NCBI GenBank assembly: GCA_963920765.1 | Contig: OY987251.1 | Location: 5,644,501-5,708,500 of the forward strand | Direction of reading: 5' to 3' | Length of the DNA stretch: 64,000 bases | Source: Ulota crispa | Taxonomy: Eukaryota; Streptophyta; Bryopsida; Orthotrichales; Orthotrichaceae | Shown: positions 44,033 to 57,654 of the stretch, in pieces | Position numbering within the stretch: position 1 is the stretch's first letter | How the letters are laid out: each line of letters begins with the position of its first letter | Translations under genes and position numbers: made by a program | Notes under the pieces: generated by a model | Told to the model about the DNA's origin: nothing | Database searches by the model: none | The model's input: only the letters and a program-made list of their open reading frames with translations

Positions 44033-44222
44033 TTAACCCTTAAACATCTAAAGGCACCTTTGCTGTTAGTACAATATAAGGTATTTCTCTTATATTTGGA
44101 ATGGATTCACACCTTTATTACATTTGAGATCAACAAAGAAGTTGGAGAATAGATTAAAGCTGTTCTAGTGAGCTACTTGAGATCCCAAGTTAAAACTTCT
44201 TATTGGTAGCAAATGCCACAAC
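44033..44222 (+). mobile_element. Truncated TTAA-family MITE
   Basis: Begins TTAACCCTTAAACATCTAAAG and aligns with 26362-26602 and 31360-31602 until about GGTAGCAAATGCC, where the right end is lost. Confidence 0.65.
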
Positions 44223-44725
44223 AATGTGTATTGTTCCCGTAGAATATTTGGGGTCAACTTCTTTGATTCTTACATTAGATAATTTGGATTCACAAGAATT
44301 AAGTTGTTTTTAACAAAATCAATGTTAGTAGTGCAAAAAATGTCGCAATTAAAAGACAAGGACAATCATTTTGGCACGGAGGGAATATTAAACAATGGGT
44401 TTTTTTTACAAAAGCACAGGAGAGGTGCTCATTTTCAGTACTTGTGCTAACTAATATTTTTATTAAAATGGCCAAGGTCCACGGGGCTTTGCCCAAGTGC
44501 TTGAGAGTTGGGTTTGTTTCAATAATCATTCTAGATTTTCACATGAAAGGATGGAGACTTGAGTGATAGAGTCGTTGTACAAAGTCTCCAACACCCATAT
44601 GAAATCCGTTTGTAAGGGAAAATCCGTATCTTTTGACCCCCTTTTTGGCAAAATCAATGGGAGCTACCATTAATTTAATTTTTCATTTTGAACATATAGA
44701 AGCGTCATTTTAGCTTATAATATGG

Positions 44726-44952
44726 TATTTTTAAATTTGGGACAAACCACGAATTTTGGGATTTTTGAATTTTGCATTAGTGAGTGTATGTTGGTGATTT
44801 ATAGTGAATTTCATGGTAGTTCCTTCAACATCTTACATCATTGATGTAAGATTTCAAAGTATTAAATTCTTCTCTAAATCACCAATATACTCTCTCAAAT
44901 TCAAAATTCGGAAGTCCCATAGTTGGTTGTTTTTCCCAAATTCACAAGTATA
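44726..44952. mobile_element. Foldback element of family F4
   Basis: Left GGGACAAACCACGAATTTTG pairs approximately with the right ATTCGGAAGTCCC and GTTGGTTGTTTTTCCC region; ends resemble the F4 family. Confidence 0.5.
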
Positions 44953-45366
44953 TATTGTGTTTCATTCTAGAAAGTCACTTTAGGAATAGTAGGCTAGATT
45001 TTTCTTGCAAAGTTTGGTATTAAAAAATATGCATGACATTTTTGAATATCTTTCAATTATCATGTCCTTATAGAGTTCAAACTTGGCCTTTAATAGTTTA
45101 GATTTAATTAAATATGACATGATGTTTGTAATCAGTGTCCAAATGCTAACTTTCGATGGGAAAAGCAAATTCTCATGGGAGAATGCTTCACATTAGTTTT
45201 TCAACAGAAGGACATTATTGAGGCACGGGTTTGGAAAACTTACCGGTAGCCTTTGACCTCTCATAATTTTGGCATGCAACATGAAATTTCTATATTTTGA
45301 ACTTCATATAAGTGTAGATGAAACTTTGAACTTCACATAAGTGTAGATGAAACTTGTGTAGATGCA

Positions 45367-45795
45367 TTAGAGGAAAAATGAGCTCAAGAGAAGGTCCTTA
45401 TGGGAAGTGGTTGGAGGGGTCAAAAGCACTTACATGTAATGTCTTTTTTTAAATAGAAAAAGACTAATCCCATACACCCGCTTACAATTACTTCATGGGA
45501 ATTATTATTTTTTACAATATTATATGCTTTTTGTTTGATGAGTGTCCTTATTTGATTGAGAATTCTAGTCTTAGTTTATTGTTGTGTCCCACTAAAGGTC
45601 CTTGCATTTGTCATTGTCATGTTATAACATTGTTTTCCACCATCAATCCTTTTGTTATGTACCATGGTACACTTGAGTAGTTCACACAAGACAAAGACAC
45701 TTGTGTAGGTACCTTATCTATATTTCTTCTACCTAAATAAATAAGGTAATTTATCAAGGTTGAATGGCCTTCTCTTGAGCTCATTTTTCCTCTAA
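45367..45795. mobile_element. Non-coding element with 28-bp terminal inverted repeats
   Basis: Left TTAGAGGAAAAATGAGCTCA and right TGAGCTCATTTTTCCTCTAA are perfect inverse copies, continuing through AGAGAAGG/CCTTCTCT. Just to the left, TAAGTGTAGATGAAACTT is duplicated in tandem (45308-45352). No transposase frame. Confidence 0.75.
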
Positions 45796-47138
45796 TGAAA
45801 CTTGTTTTGAGTATGGATAAATAAACAAATTATGGTGACGCAATTTTAATCTCTTAGCATCATTCTTCTTTAAAATAAGGGCACCTATAATTGCCTTTGC
45901 CTTACGTAATTCACACCTTAAATTCAATGGTGACAAAAGACAACATGAAATTGCTAACAAACACGGTATTTGTAAAACAACACACGGCAAGTGAAAATGT
46001 CAGAAATCATTTTATTTGGAAATTCAATATAGCACCATCATAAGCACACACTAATCTCAATCTTCGCTAAGGCAGCTATTCATTAATGATGTTCACGTAA
46101 AAGGTCATTGTTCATAACATTGTTCACAATCAAAATTAACAAAAAATTACATTATTCTTGAGATGCCTAATTCATTGGTGTACATGGTTGTTTTTCTCGA
46201 CATGGCAACAATTTGACAAACTTGACGTCACAGATGGACAAGAAACTCTTTTTTTGTCTTGTAGAATCAATTTTAAGGTTGATTTTTAAATAAAGCACTT
46301 TCTTTTTTCAATCTTGACATATCCATGTTTCATTTTATTAAAGTATCTCAATTCAATATACACTTATTAGATTTTACATTTTGGGTCATATCTAAAGTAA
46401 ATTTTCAAATAATCTCAGTTGTTAAATAGGGCCTTATTAGACAAAATTGTCACTCATACTTGACACTTGTCATGCGCAACATCAGACGTCAAACAAACAA
46501 CATGACAACCAGACCCCAATACTTATCCGACAAGACAACTCTGTTGATGGAGTCTTGAGTTTTGTTGCCTTAAAAAAAATGACACATCTTAATGTGACAT
46601 TTTCACAAATACAATGTTACGAATGGAAACGTCTGAACATGAACCATTGTGTGAATCCATTGTATTTGTTTCAAAATGTGCAATGCTTGATTTTTCAAGA
46701 GACCGTTGGCACTTTGCTCAACTAAACTTCCAAAAATAAAACACCTCTTCATAGCCAAGATCATATTTCAAGACAATGTTCCTTTGTCCAAATTCCACAT
46801 CTTTTTATTTTGCTTAACTCTTAAACAACATTTTAGGTCTTGATGGGAGATCTCCAAGAATCACACAACGAATAGAAAAAAAATTTAGAGGCTAGGCATG
46901 GATGTATGACCAATCAAATAAAGAAATAAGCATATAGGAATAAATTTGAAACTTGCGCAACAATCAAATGATCCTTCTAGTAACCTCTTATGTGGAAGTT
47001 ACAAGTAAGTATAGAAGAATTTGATGTTGCAAGTACAATAAATGACATGTAGCCAAATGAACTAAAAGAAACATGTGTTATTGTGACAAGATTGTTAAAT
47101 TGAGAAACACCTTGTCTTTTTGCAATTAGTTTATCAAT
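45796..47138. other. AT-rich spacer, nothing identified
   Basis: No gene or repeat recognised. Confidence 0.4.
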
Positions 47139-47985
47139 TGGGGAAATTACAAATGGGAATTGATATGTATACCACACTTTTTCAATTACTATACCACATT
47201 TTGGGAAAATTTTAGATTTCTACCATCAAAAAGATGAATTTGAGAATTTTGAATTCAAATTTGGACTTAGAGACCATGATTTAGTCTAGGGCCATTTAAA
47301 AAGTTGCAATTCAACAACACCCAATGAAAAAGTTTAGCTAGGGAGAAAAGTATTACTTTTACTTTTGTTTGTAAAAAAAAATAAACATTTTCATTGGGTG
47401 TTCTTAATTGCAACTTTTTTATGGCTCTATACTAAATCATGGTATGTAAGTCCAAATTTGAATTCCAAATTCTCAAATTCAGCTTTTTGATGGTAGAAAT
47501 CTAAAATTTTCCCCAAGGGTGTGGTACAATAATTGAAAGGGCGTAGTACACATATCAATTCCCATTACAAATAGGGGCATGAAAACGTAAAACATTACAG
47601 ATAGGAGCATGAAATCAAAAAATATTATAGATAGGAGCACGATTTCAAAACATTTGTAATTTTTTGTGATTTTTTTTGGTTTGGACATTGGTTGATTCAG
47701 ACACATCACATTAAATGTTAGTTGATTTCCACAAAATATATATGCCTCTCCAAATCAAGCCTAAATAAAGAAATTTTAGTTAAGGGAATGACAAATTTTT
47801 GAAAACTTTTAAATTTTTTTGGAAGTTATCTAACATTTAATGTGATGTATCTAAATCAACCAATGATGTCCAAACCAAAAAAATTACAATTTTAAAAAAA
47901 AAGTGCCCTATTTGTAATTATTTTGAAAATTACGCCCCTATCTGTAACATTTTACGTTTTTATGCTCCTATTTATAATTTCTCCT
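47139..47985. mobile_element. Foldback element interrupted by a younger MITE
   Basis: Left arm GGGGAAATTACAAAT, continuing after the insertion as AGGGGCATGAAAACGTAAAAC, pairs with the right arm GTTTTTATGCTCCTATTTATA ending AATTTCTCCT. Inner blocks ACATCACATTAAATGTTAG and CTAACATTTAATGTGATGT also pair. The left arm is interrupted at 47155 by the hairpin 47155-47563. Confidence 0.8.
47155..47563 (+). mobile_element. Mutator-like foldback MITE (family MH), copy B, nested
   Basis: GGGAATTGATATGTATACC at the left and ACATATCAATTCCC at the right. Perfect 9-bp duplication attacaaat at 47146-47154 and 47564-47572. Removing the element and one duplication restores the left arm of the host foldback. 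Confidence 0.9.
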
Positions 47986-48548
47986 AGTAAATTACAAGGC
48001 TTATGAGTTCAAATTATATATTCTCTCCCTCTTCAACCTTTGGGTATATTCTATTCAAACTATATATATTATGTACTTTATATACTACAGTGGTGCCTCC
48101 ATAGGATTAACCCGTGTAACAAAAACACTTGCCTAACATGACTATCCTTGTCCCAATGAGGCCAGGAACACGTGTTCTTTGCCTAGGTAAGAAAAAATGT
48201 TTCCATAAGAAAAAAACACCTCTTGCATTAATGTCCAAGGGCTGCTTTATGAACAAAACTTGTTTACGTAAGACAAATTTGCCTTTGCCATTACATTGGC
48301 CCTAGAAGCATGGCTTTCCTTTTTGGCATGGTGAGTTCTGCCACGGTGAATGCTTTTGTAAGATGAAAAGATATTTTGTCCCGATGCTTTCATGTTAACC
48401 AAGCATTACTGTATACGTTATATATTGTATTCTTCAACCTTTATACATACCTATTCTAAACACCTCCCTCCCCCTTTTTATACTCATGATCCATCTTTAC
48501 TTTTGTTACCATTCACTTTTCTTTTTCTTTTTCCCTTTCTATTTGTTC
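47986..48548. other. AT-rich spacer, nothing identified
   Basis: No gene or repeat recognised. Confidence 0.4.
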
Positions 48549-49308
48549 TTAACCCCTACAGCCTTGGGGCCTTTAATTATTTTGTCAAATGACACTCAAA
48601 TGCCATTTCTATTGCAAAGAGTAAAAATGTTTGAAATTTTTTAACTTAAACCTTTTGCACCACAAAGTTTTGAGGTTTACTTTCTTATGGTGGGAAATTG
48701 AGTTGAGAATCTTTGGAAAAAAATCAAAACAAAAAATACTTAATTTTCATTTTTTTTTAAAACATTAGATGGAAGAAGGTATGAGATTGAACAAAAACTT
48801 AAATTGTTAATAACCTTGCAATGGAAATGAAATGCAATAATCCCAATGTTGAGATTGTTCTAGAAAGCAAACTTCACCCTTCTAATAATATTTTTTGAAA
48901 AAATGTTAAACTTGCATTAAAAAATGAGGTTTATAAGTTATTTTTTCAAGAAGATGTCTGAAGTGCCCAAAAAACAAGATTGTCCATAACTTTCTCATAA
49001 CTATCCAAATGGAATGAATCAAAGCTTTAGTAGAAAAAACAATATTAACCTATGAGAAGAAAAAATGAAAAGAAAATCCAAGTTTTTGTAAAAATAATGT
49101 GCTGCCCAATCTCCATAAATATTTGCTTATCTAGGTATAACTTTTGCTTTTGGGCATAGATTGGAATAAAAAGTAGATTCCCCAAAAGCTTATGTGTTTT
49201 CCTATTTTCAAAAAAAGTTTCAAAAAATCATGGCAAAAATTGAGGCCATAGGTACCTGCCCAAAATCACATTTGTCCCCCAAGGAGACAACATGGCTTTA
49301 GGGGTTAA
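48549..49308 (-). mobile_element. Long TTAA-flanked element (family PB, long subfamily)
   Basis: Begins TTAACCCCTACAGCC and ends GGCTTTAGGGGTTAA. The right subterminal part, read in reverse, matches the left part of 30371-31295 (GGTACCTGCCCAAAATC). No transposase frame. Confidence 0.75.
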
Positions 49309-49405
49309 TCAGTTATTTACTTAGTCATATAGATACAACTTCAACTATGTTTTTTACACATACACTATATGTTACAGCACAGTTGTGTAACTCACCAAAA
49401 CTACG

Positions 49406-50423
49406 TAAGGTATTAGGCTCTAGAAACGTTTGGTGATTTTGAACCGTCCAAGTAGGGGTCACTAAAATGGTGCACCAAGTCTCCTAAACGGATGACACTT
49501 TCTTTATTTAGAAATTGTACTTGTGCATGCCCGGTTTTAGAACCTCAAGAGAATGACATGAGCTACCATTAAGTGAGCTTATTGGCCATTATTGTGTTGA
49601 GTTTTTTTTTTCAACAAAATATAAATATATGTCATAAGGTAGTCGGCTCTAAAAGCATTGGTCATTTTGAACTATCCATATAGACAATAGAGAAATGGAC
49701 ATGAAGTGGTTCTTAAATTGTCCTCTTACAGTCATTGAATACATGAAAGAAAAGTTGTTTTTAATTGCAAGAGCCAATCATTCTCCTCGCTTTCCCATAT
49801 CTCTTCACAACATACAAGTGAACGGTTCTTGGAAGGTTTAGGGTCATAAATAGGGACTTGTGGTACATAAACTTTGAAAATTCATAAGTAATTCAAAAAT
49901 GCTTCAAAAAATATGAAACAACTTGTGTTACAATATTCCGCATCTATTTCTCTTTGTCTGAAAAATGAACTAAAAGTCCTCCCATCCATGGAAACCCATG
50001 AAAAAGGGGAATGATCCCTTAGATGGTTGGTTTTTGAGCCGACTACCTTATTAAAATAAACAAAAATGTGTTCTCAATCATAATTTGAATATTAGAATAT
50101 GAAATGCGTGCTTGCACACTTTAAGAGCCTTATTGGAGCATTCTTGGTTTTGTAGTGGTTACTTTTAGGACTCATGAGCTTCATTTACAAACTACCTTTA
50201 CATCATAAATACAACCACCTATGATTAAGAATAGATAAATATGCACCTTTTGCTTTGATAAATTATACTTAGTTTGTACCAAATCAAAAAAATTCAATCT
50301 AAATGGCCATAAAATTGTTCCTTCTATGACTTTCTACCAAAAATATTTCTAGGTTGCTAATTTGACTTTATTGTAGTACAGACGTCATCCTTTAGATGGT
50401 CGGTTTACGAGCCGACTACCTTA
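49406..50423 (+). mobile_element. TA-family MITE (S2-like) with another S2 copy nested inside
   Basis: Outer ends TA-AGGTATTAGGCTCTAGAAAC and GGTTTACGAGCCGACTACCT-TA. Inside, 49634-50050 is a complete S2 copy (TA-AGGTAGTCGGCTCTAAAAG to GAGCCGACTACCT-TA) that aligns with 28068-28469. Confidence 0.7.
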
Positions 50424-51204
50424 ATAGTCTTGCACAAAGAAAGGTTCTATGAACACCAAACAAAGCTTACATATGTCATATGTCATTCAATAAGTAGCAA
50501 GCATAGGTTCACTTACTTTATTTTAATTTGATGGTCCGCTTTGTTGATCAATGTCTCTTTTTAATAAGTGCTTACACCATAGTTTTGATTTTGGCTTTAC
50601 AAATTTCTCTCATTTTATTTTCCGACATAAATTTCAAATTATTATTACAATCTGAACTCAAAACTTACAAATTTTCCATGGCCTTGTATGCGCAAATATT
50701 GCAAGAAGAACAACTTTTATAGAATGTTTTCAGTTTGCTGACAAAACATGGCATAATTCTAGAGTACAATCTTGTACGGAGTAATAATAAATTTGAAATA
50801 GAGAAGATGAAGCACATAAAATCATATTGTTGAGCTTGCTCTTTTGCAACATGCCATACACTTCTACGATTAGAATCTCTAGTTGCTTGGGAATTTTTCA
50901 TAAAATCCCATGTCTGGGTTCACAATGCTTGGCCTCAACCCCTAAAGGTCTAAACAATGTTTTTGGCAACACAAAGATTTTGGGCATCTAATTGTATATA
51001 AAAATTGGCATGGATTCTTCTCTGTTTTTGACCCAAAAAAATGCAAGGAGTACCTTCCTTGTGCACAAATTTCAAAACCATTGAACAAACTTGCAAGAAG
51101 TTGTGATAGAATATGTGACTTCCTTTCTAAATTGAATAGTTTGGGTAGCCACAAGAAAATGGTCCACTTGGTTTGAAGCCTTTCCTGCAAACTTTTAGTG
51201 CATC
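50424..51204. other. AT-rich spacer, nothing identified
   Basis: A lone AACCCCTAAAGG at 50939 resembles a PB end. No gene. Confidence 0.4.
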
Positions 51205-51574
51205 CTTAGAGCGGCTTCACGCTATGACCGGCCAAGTCAAGAGGCCCTCAAATTGAGTGGCCAAACTTTGCCAAGAGGCCAAGAAAATCTGCTAAAAAAT
51301 ACAATAGATGCTGAAATTGACATCAATAAATGCTGAAATTGATGGCCTCTTGCCCATAGTTTGGGTCTCCATTTTTGCTAAACCCAAACTTCCCCTTGAG
51401 AGGCCATTAACCTTGGATGATAAAGTGCTACCATGTAGGCAAATGGGGGATGACGGCCTTTGGAGTTTGATCTCTAATGTGAAGGCTTGAGCGGCCAGAC
51501 TCTCGGTTTTGTGCAATTTGATTGGTGCAAACCAACGACCTCTTGACCTTCGGCCATAGTGTGAAGCAGCCCTT
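51205..51574. mobile_element. Non-coding element with ~40-bp inverted ends, possibly hAT-like
   Basis: Left GAGCGGCTTCACGCTATGACC with GGCCAAGTCAAGAGG is mirrored by CCTCTTGACC, TTCGGCCATAG and TGTGAAGCAGCCC at the right. GC content is higher than the surroundings. The hAT label is only a guess from length and end composition. Confidence 0.6.
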
Positions 51575-51938
51575 ATAAAGTGTTACAAGGAGTTACAAGA
51601 ACTACAAGAAACATGAAGTGAACTCATGAGCTTTTGATAACAAGTTTTCAACTTATGAGTGATGTCCAAAAACAAAAAAAAACCCCAATTTTAAAAGGTT
51701 TTAAGTTCAAAGATGATGATTCTGATTTTTTATAATTTTATCCATGTTTGACAAAGATTAGAGAGTAAGCTAGGTGTTCACCACTTTAATCTTCCAAAAA
51801 TAATAGGATTACTATTTTTGCACTTTTCAAAATCCTCCCTTTTTTATGGTGAAAATGCTATACCGCCTTTGACATTTAATTCATTTTCATCACAATATAT
51901 ACGTCCACTTGTCCAATTAGTTCAATTTTTTTCACACG

Positions 51939-52254
51939 TAAGGTAGGAACACCCATAAGCGTTAGCGTCCATAATTGTCACTTCTAAAATCTTGGAAAAT
52001 CTGTAGAAGTAAATAGATGTAATTATAAGGATGTACAACATGTGAACATGAAATCTCAATGTTGGTTATGGATACAATGGCAATTTGCTCTTTAAAAATT
52101 TGCAACTTATTCTCACAATATCCAGATAATATATTTGAAAGTGAAAACTCATTATTATTTTTGCTGCTAACAAGATCCTATAATTTGCTAGATGTTATTA
52201 ATAATCATCATGTTCAAAACCCTTAAACTAATTCTTATGAGTGTTCCTACCTTA
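51939..52254 (+). mobile_element. TA-flanked MITE (family TM, subfamily S3)
   Basis: Starts TA-AGGTAGGAACACCCATAAGC and ends TATGAGTGTTCCTACCT-TA. Aligns with 20266-20582. Confidence 0.85.
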
Positions 52255-53801
52255 CTCTCAACACACTTGTGCAACATAATCCAAGAGTCACTAGGTACAA
52301 GAGCACAAGATTTGGAGCTGCAAATTCTTGAAATCAAAATTTATCCAATTTGCAATGGCTGAAAACTAAAAAAAATCATCTTCAAATGGTATGATTTTGT
52401 CAATTGTAAAGAATTAGGGCCTAAAAAGAATTATCTAGTTACAAAACCAAATTAGCTTTGAAATCATACAGTCAGTCTAATGAACAGATATCACAAAATA
52501 ATTACAAGGTGGTTTTCTAAAAGGTTACAACTTTTGGTAACGTTGGTCTCAAAACTACCACTTGCTTGAGGGATTAGCTATTCCATTTAGTATTGAGTAC
52601 TCTAGATTTTCAAAATTGTGAAAAAGTAGTGTAAACTAGACCCTATATGTTTAATTAATTCTAGACTACAAAGACAAATTCAAACAATAACTTTACCTAT
52701 ACCCAAGTGGTCTCCAAAGGTGACCCCTACTCTTGAGGTGTTCATCATTCATTGTGAACCCAAAGTGGAGCAATGAGTGTCACTTGTTCAAGCAAATTTT
52801 GCCACATGTCAATTTAGTAACTAGTTTGAGAGAGTTGAAATTGGGACCATCAAGTACAAGTATAGGAACACATCCAAGCATTTTCAAGGGGAGTTTAGAG
52901 TTGCTTTTAGGGACCCTATGAGCTATAACCTTTCCCTTTAATATAAAATATTCTACAATATTTTTTCCATAAAAATTACATTCCATGGTAGTTTGTACCT
53001 ACATATTTTTTTCTTGAATTTTTCAAGACCTTGAAGTACTCTAAACCCTTAAACGCTCAGGTATGGGTAAGGTTACTTTACAATCTTGTGGAGACTAGAA
53101 GAGATTTTGACATCAAGCATGTACTTCATGAGTGCAATGCATTAGAAGCAAATAGAAACTGTGTTTTTTAACATTAGGAAAAATTTGAGCCCTTTAGAAG
53201 GCACCTAACTTGACATGAGAGATGTGCATATAGAGAAAAAAGTTGCCATTTATGACAATCAAAAATGGCAAATTCTGACATCTGCAAGCAGTTAGATCAT
53301 GTGCCATTGCGGTTTTATTATCATTATTTTATTTATTTATTTATTATACTATATTTCTTACTTCTGTAATGTACAGTGTTGCCACTTTTGAGGGGCCTTC
53401 TAGAGGGCTCAGAATTTTGCTAATGCAAATGCAAGGCATGCCTTCATCTTTCTTGAGTGATTTCTTTTCCTTCAAGTAGAACTTGGGGTGAAAATTTTTG
53501 AAAATTTTGATTTGATAAAACTCTAAAATTTGAGAATTTACCACATTAAGTTCAATTTGGAATTTTGAATTCTTGCTTGGATTCAAAAGTCCTCAGTTAG
53601 TGTACCATGATTATATTGGATAACAATAAACAACTATAAAATAGAGGCATATATCTATTGTTTTTCTTTGTTAGTGAAAAAACAGGACTTTCCAACCCTA
53701 AAGTTTGCCTATAAGAAAAGAGAGAATTTGAGGAAAGATTGAGGATGTCCTTTTCTTTTAATAAAAACCCCACCTCTTGATTTCTTTTAGGATGCAGCTT
53801 T
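52255..53801. other. AT-rich spacer, nothing identified
   Basis: A lone AACCCTTAAACGCTCAGG at 53045 resembles a PB end. No gene. Confidence 0.4.
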
Positions 53802-53878
53802 TTAACCCTTTAACAACAAGGTTGCCAAACCTAATCAGCAATTGACCGCTTTGTGACCTCCTTGTTCCTAAGGGTTAA
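53802..53878. mobile_element. Very short TTAA-flanked element
   Basis: Only 77 bp: TTAACCCTTTAACAACAAGG at the left, CCTTGTTCCTAAGGGTTAA at the right. It consists of little more than the two inverted ends with TTAA at both edges. Confidence 0.7.
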
Positions 53879-56800
53879 ACTAAGCTCTTCAAAGGTGAAT
53901 TGTCCTTCATTTGTAATACCTTCATACACAAATCATGAAGGTCATGAAGTGGCAGACCATTTTCTTTCTCATTGTCATTTTACATAACTGCTTATTTGTA
54001 GTCTTTGCAAGTTGTTTAGGTTTAGTTAAATATGGCATATAATGCTATTTAGAACAACAACTAGATGGAGATTGCTAAACTAAAGATTAAGATTGTGATT
54101 CATGGATCATATTCATATGCTTAGGTTTGCCATTGCACTTACTAACTTTTTTTAATAAAATTTGAAGTGGATAACTCGAAATTCCTTTCAACATTAATTA
54201 TGGGTTGAAAATCAACATTTTTCACCTTTTTTGGGTTTTCAACTTTTTCTTGCTATAATCTAATGGTGCTGACTTTTGAGACTGTTCTCATAGAAAAACC
54301 ATGTCGTGAGATGAAAATATCAGTTTTTGAAAGAAATGTATTTCGTAATTTGCATGAGGCATATACTTATACTTGAGGTGAGTACTTATGATGAGAGTAT
54401 AATGTTGTACTCTAATTTTTGCAATGAATTGTATCAGTCGTTTGAAAAACCTTTAAAAAAAGATAATATAAATCAACCTAACAATTGTACTAGCAAGACT
54501 GGGATATTGGAACGCTACGATTATTTTAAGGAATGTTGCAAATTTGAGCGTGTAGGTGATCGATGATGTCATTTATATACAGACATTTTCATCGTTCACG
54601 TCAATAGATAAATCTAAGATAAACATGTTTTTCCATGAGTAATTATGTACTTCAAGTTTGCTACAATATGTGGTTACTTTCCTATTAGAACATGCATAAA
54701 CATCACTTACAATATTGCACAAGTCATCAAATGTTTTATGATTATAGAATTTCAAAAAGTTAAAATAAAGGAACAACAACAAATCCATAAAACCATTACG
54801 TGAATTAGTTTTCAATAAAATCAAAGATTCTTTTTGGAAAAAACAATGCGTAAATCTTGACCTAAAAGGTAAGGGTTCAATATACATATACACACATGTG
54901 CACATACACACAAACGTAAACGTATATGCATAGGTGCACTAAATTTTGATTGTATCTGTGCTCTTTACACCTCAAAACAACAGTTTGATATAAAATGCTT
55001 GAAAAAAAGAGGAGTAGCAAGCACAAAATACGAGCTGTTATTTTTTCTATACATTGACGAGTCTCCTATTGCCATACCTTAGCATCAACCTGCTGGATTT
55101 GCAAACTTCAAAATGGCCCATTGGATTTTTGGTCCAATTCTTCAATAATAAGCATCCCAATCATTGGTTGTTGCAAGCAAAGGAAAGCACACACTTGGTT
55201 GTTGAACTTTAACTGTGATGGGGATGGAATAACTAAAAAAGAATTATGATGAGAAGTTAGCAAAATATGTATTTTCTAACCATCATTGTAGTGATGGCAT
55301 CTACACCCCTTTCTTAACTTTCTCATTTTTATATTATTTATTTTTGAAGACGAACCCACCTTTGATAGATAATTTGCACCACATCCACATGGATTCATCA
55401 TGCACATCAAATGCAACACGCCTTGGGATGCTCATTGAAGTACATTTTTATTTTAAGAATTTAAAAATTAAAAAAGGCATCATGTGTTTCTTTATCAAGC
55501 AAATTTCAAATTTCTCTTTTAACACCAAAAATTTGAAATTCTTTGTTGTGAAGCATTGGGTGTCAAGCATCAAGTGTCATTGGAAATTTGAAATTCAAAA
55601 GGGGGAGGGAGAGGAAAGGTAGGGAAAGGGAGAGCACAAATCACATGAACTTCAGAGAGATAGTGCTAAGTGCATGCAAGACATATTTGTTTAACTAATT
55701 TGGATAGTTCAAAGATTCATAAATAAAAATTATGTAATAAAATTGATAAATTAAAAAATTTAAGCAATTCATGGGCCCTTCAAATTGCATGAGGATATTT
55801 TTTGATAGGAGACCAGCCCATGCTTGGAGAATTTAGAAATTGGTTAGAGGATGTACTTAGCATTGGAATATAACTCCCAATGACCATAGTCTTGTAAAGT
55901 CTAAACTTGCATTCATCATCCAAAACCAATCAAGTTTTTCATTTAATAAGTACAAATATGTGTTGTTTTCGTTGTCTATTTTTCATTTATGAATGATTTT
56001 GCTCGTTTTGTTGAATTTAGAAATTACAAATTCTTAAGGTTCCTCAAATATTTATTACTGAAGTTCAAAACATATTCATTTAATAACAGTTTTCATAAAA
56101 GTATATATACATGTATAAATTGTTCATGAAACATCATAGGTATGATTTTTTTTTAAAACTCTTATATATCAAGTGAACACTATCAACGTTTCAATCTAAA
56201 ATAAAAGCTTAGATGAAAATTTGAATTTATGCTTTCAAAATTTATTGTCAAATGAAGATTGTTACAATATCAAATTGATAGTATAGTTGTAAATTCATGA
56301 TCTGTAGCTCATAATTTACAACTTTTGTTTGATAGTCATCAGCAAATTATTGGTTTACTTTGTGTTACATCTTCACAATTTGAAATATTGGAACCATCTC
56401 CTAGGCTTTTATGGATTAAATCTATTGTTTCATTAAAATTTTGAAGGAGCTTTTTCCCATCCACAAAAGAGAAACTTTTCTTCTATTATTTGTAGAAGGA
56501 TATCTAATATTGTTGAAAACCTTCAATAAGTGTAGAGGTCATTTTGTTTTTTGAAATTTGGATTTTTTGGAATAAACTTGAGTCCCATTAATAGCTTTCT
56601 AATGTTTTGCAATGTGAAAAATATGTTTTTGTGGTTGTAGAACATGGGGTGAGATGTATTTTGCATCTCAAATCTAGTAAAATCTCAAAACTTGAACACA
56701 AGTAGCTAGCTCTCTTTTGTTATTGAGGTAATTTAACATCCAATATTATGACCATTTCTTTAATTTTCAAATTTTATGTATTTTTTTAGTGAGCTTTCAA

Positions 56801-57243
56801 AGTATAAGCCCTACAAATTGTAAAACGTGCATTCTTGGAATTTAGAACAAAAAATTCCATGTTCACAAAATGCACAACTTGTCTTCCAACAAAATCACAA
56901 TAAAGTATTTGTATCTCATAACCTGTAGAAATTGACCACTTGATTACAAAATTTTAATGAGATTTGGTGAAATTTTCAATGAAAAATACCTGTAAATCAA
57001 AAGCTCTTTTAGTTGCTCAACTTGCTTGTGTCTTCTTTCTATAATAGAACTAGGTGTCCATATGTATGTATTTGTTTGCATGATAAAATTGCACATGGGT
57101 CATGGGGGGCATGCATGGGGCCATGGGGGGTTGATAAAAATAATCATAAAAAGTTCTCAGATTTATATCTCACCTATCACACATTAAAAAAAAACAATTA
57201 AAATAAGCCTCACCTGTCACACGTTAAAAAAACAATTAAAAAA
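53879..57243. other. AT-rich spacer, no gene identified
   Basis: The longest frame (54911-54573, minus, 112 codons) begins in a CA/TG dinucleotide tract (54885-54925) and shows no motif. No repeat family of this window was recognised here, making it the longest element-poor stretch. Confidence 0.4.
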
Positions 57244-57654
57244 GGGAATTGATAAGTGCACACCATGGGTTTATATTAGCACACCCGCTTGGGAGGTAAA
57301 TTGTAGATTTCTACCATCAAAAATCTGAATTTGAGAATTTTGAATTCAGATTTGGACTTAGAGATCATGGTTTACTCTAGAACCATAGAAAAGTTTGCAA
57401 TTGAACAACACCCAATGAAAAGCTTATTTTTTTTTACAAACAAAAGTAAAAGTAACACTTTTTCCCCTAGCTAAGCTTTTCACTGAGTGTTGTTTAATTG
57501 CAACCTTTTTTTATGGTTCTAGAGTAAACCATGGTCTCTAACTCCAAATCTGAATTCAAAATTCTCAAATTCAACTTTTCAATGGTAGAAATCTACAATT
57601 CATGTCCCAAGGGATGTGCAAAGATCAACCCCCGATGTGCACATATCAATTCTT
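57244..57654 (-). mobile_element. Mutator-like foldback MITE (family MH), copy C
   Basis: GGGAATTGATAAGTGC at the left and CACATATCAATTCTT at the right. The arms align with copies A and B, and the asymmetric loop (AAACAAAAGTAAAAGTAACAC) is inverted relative to them. Flanks are A-rich (attaaaaaa / ttaaaaaaa), compatible with a 9-bp duplication but not decisive. Confidence 0.75.
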
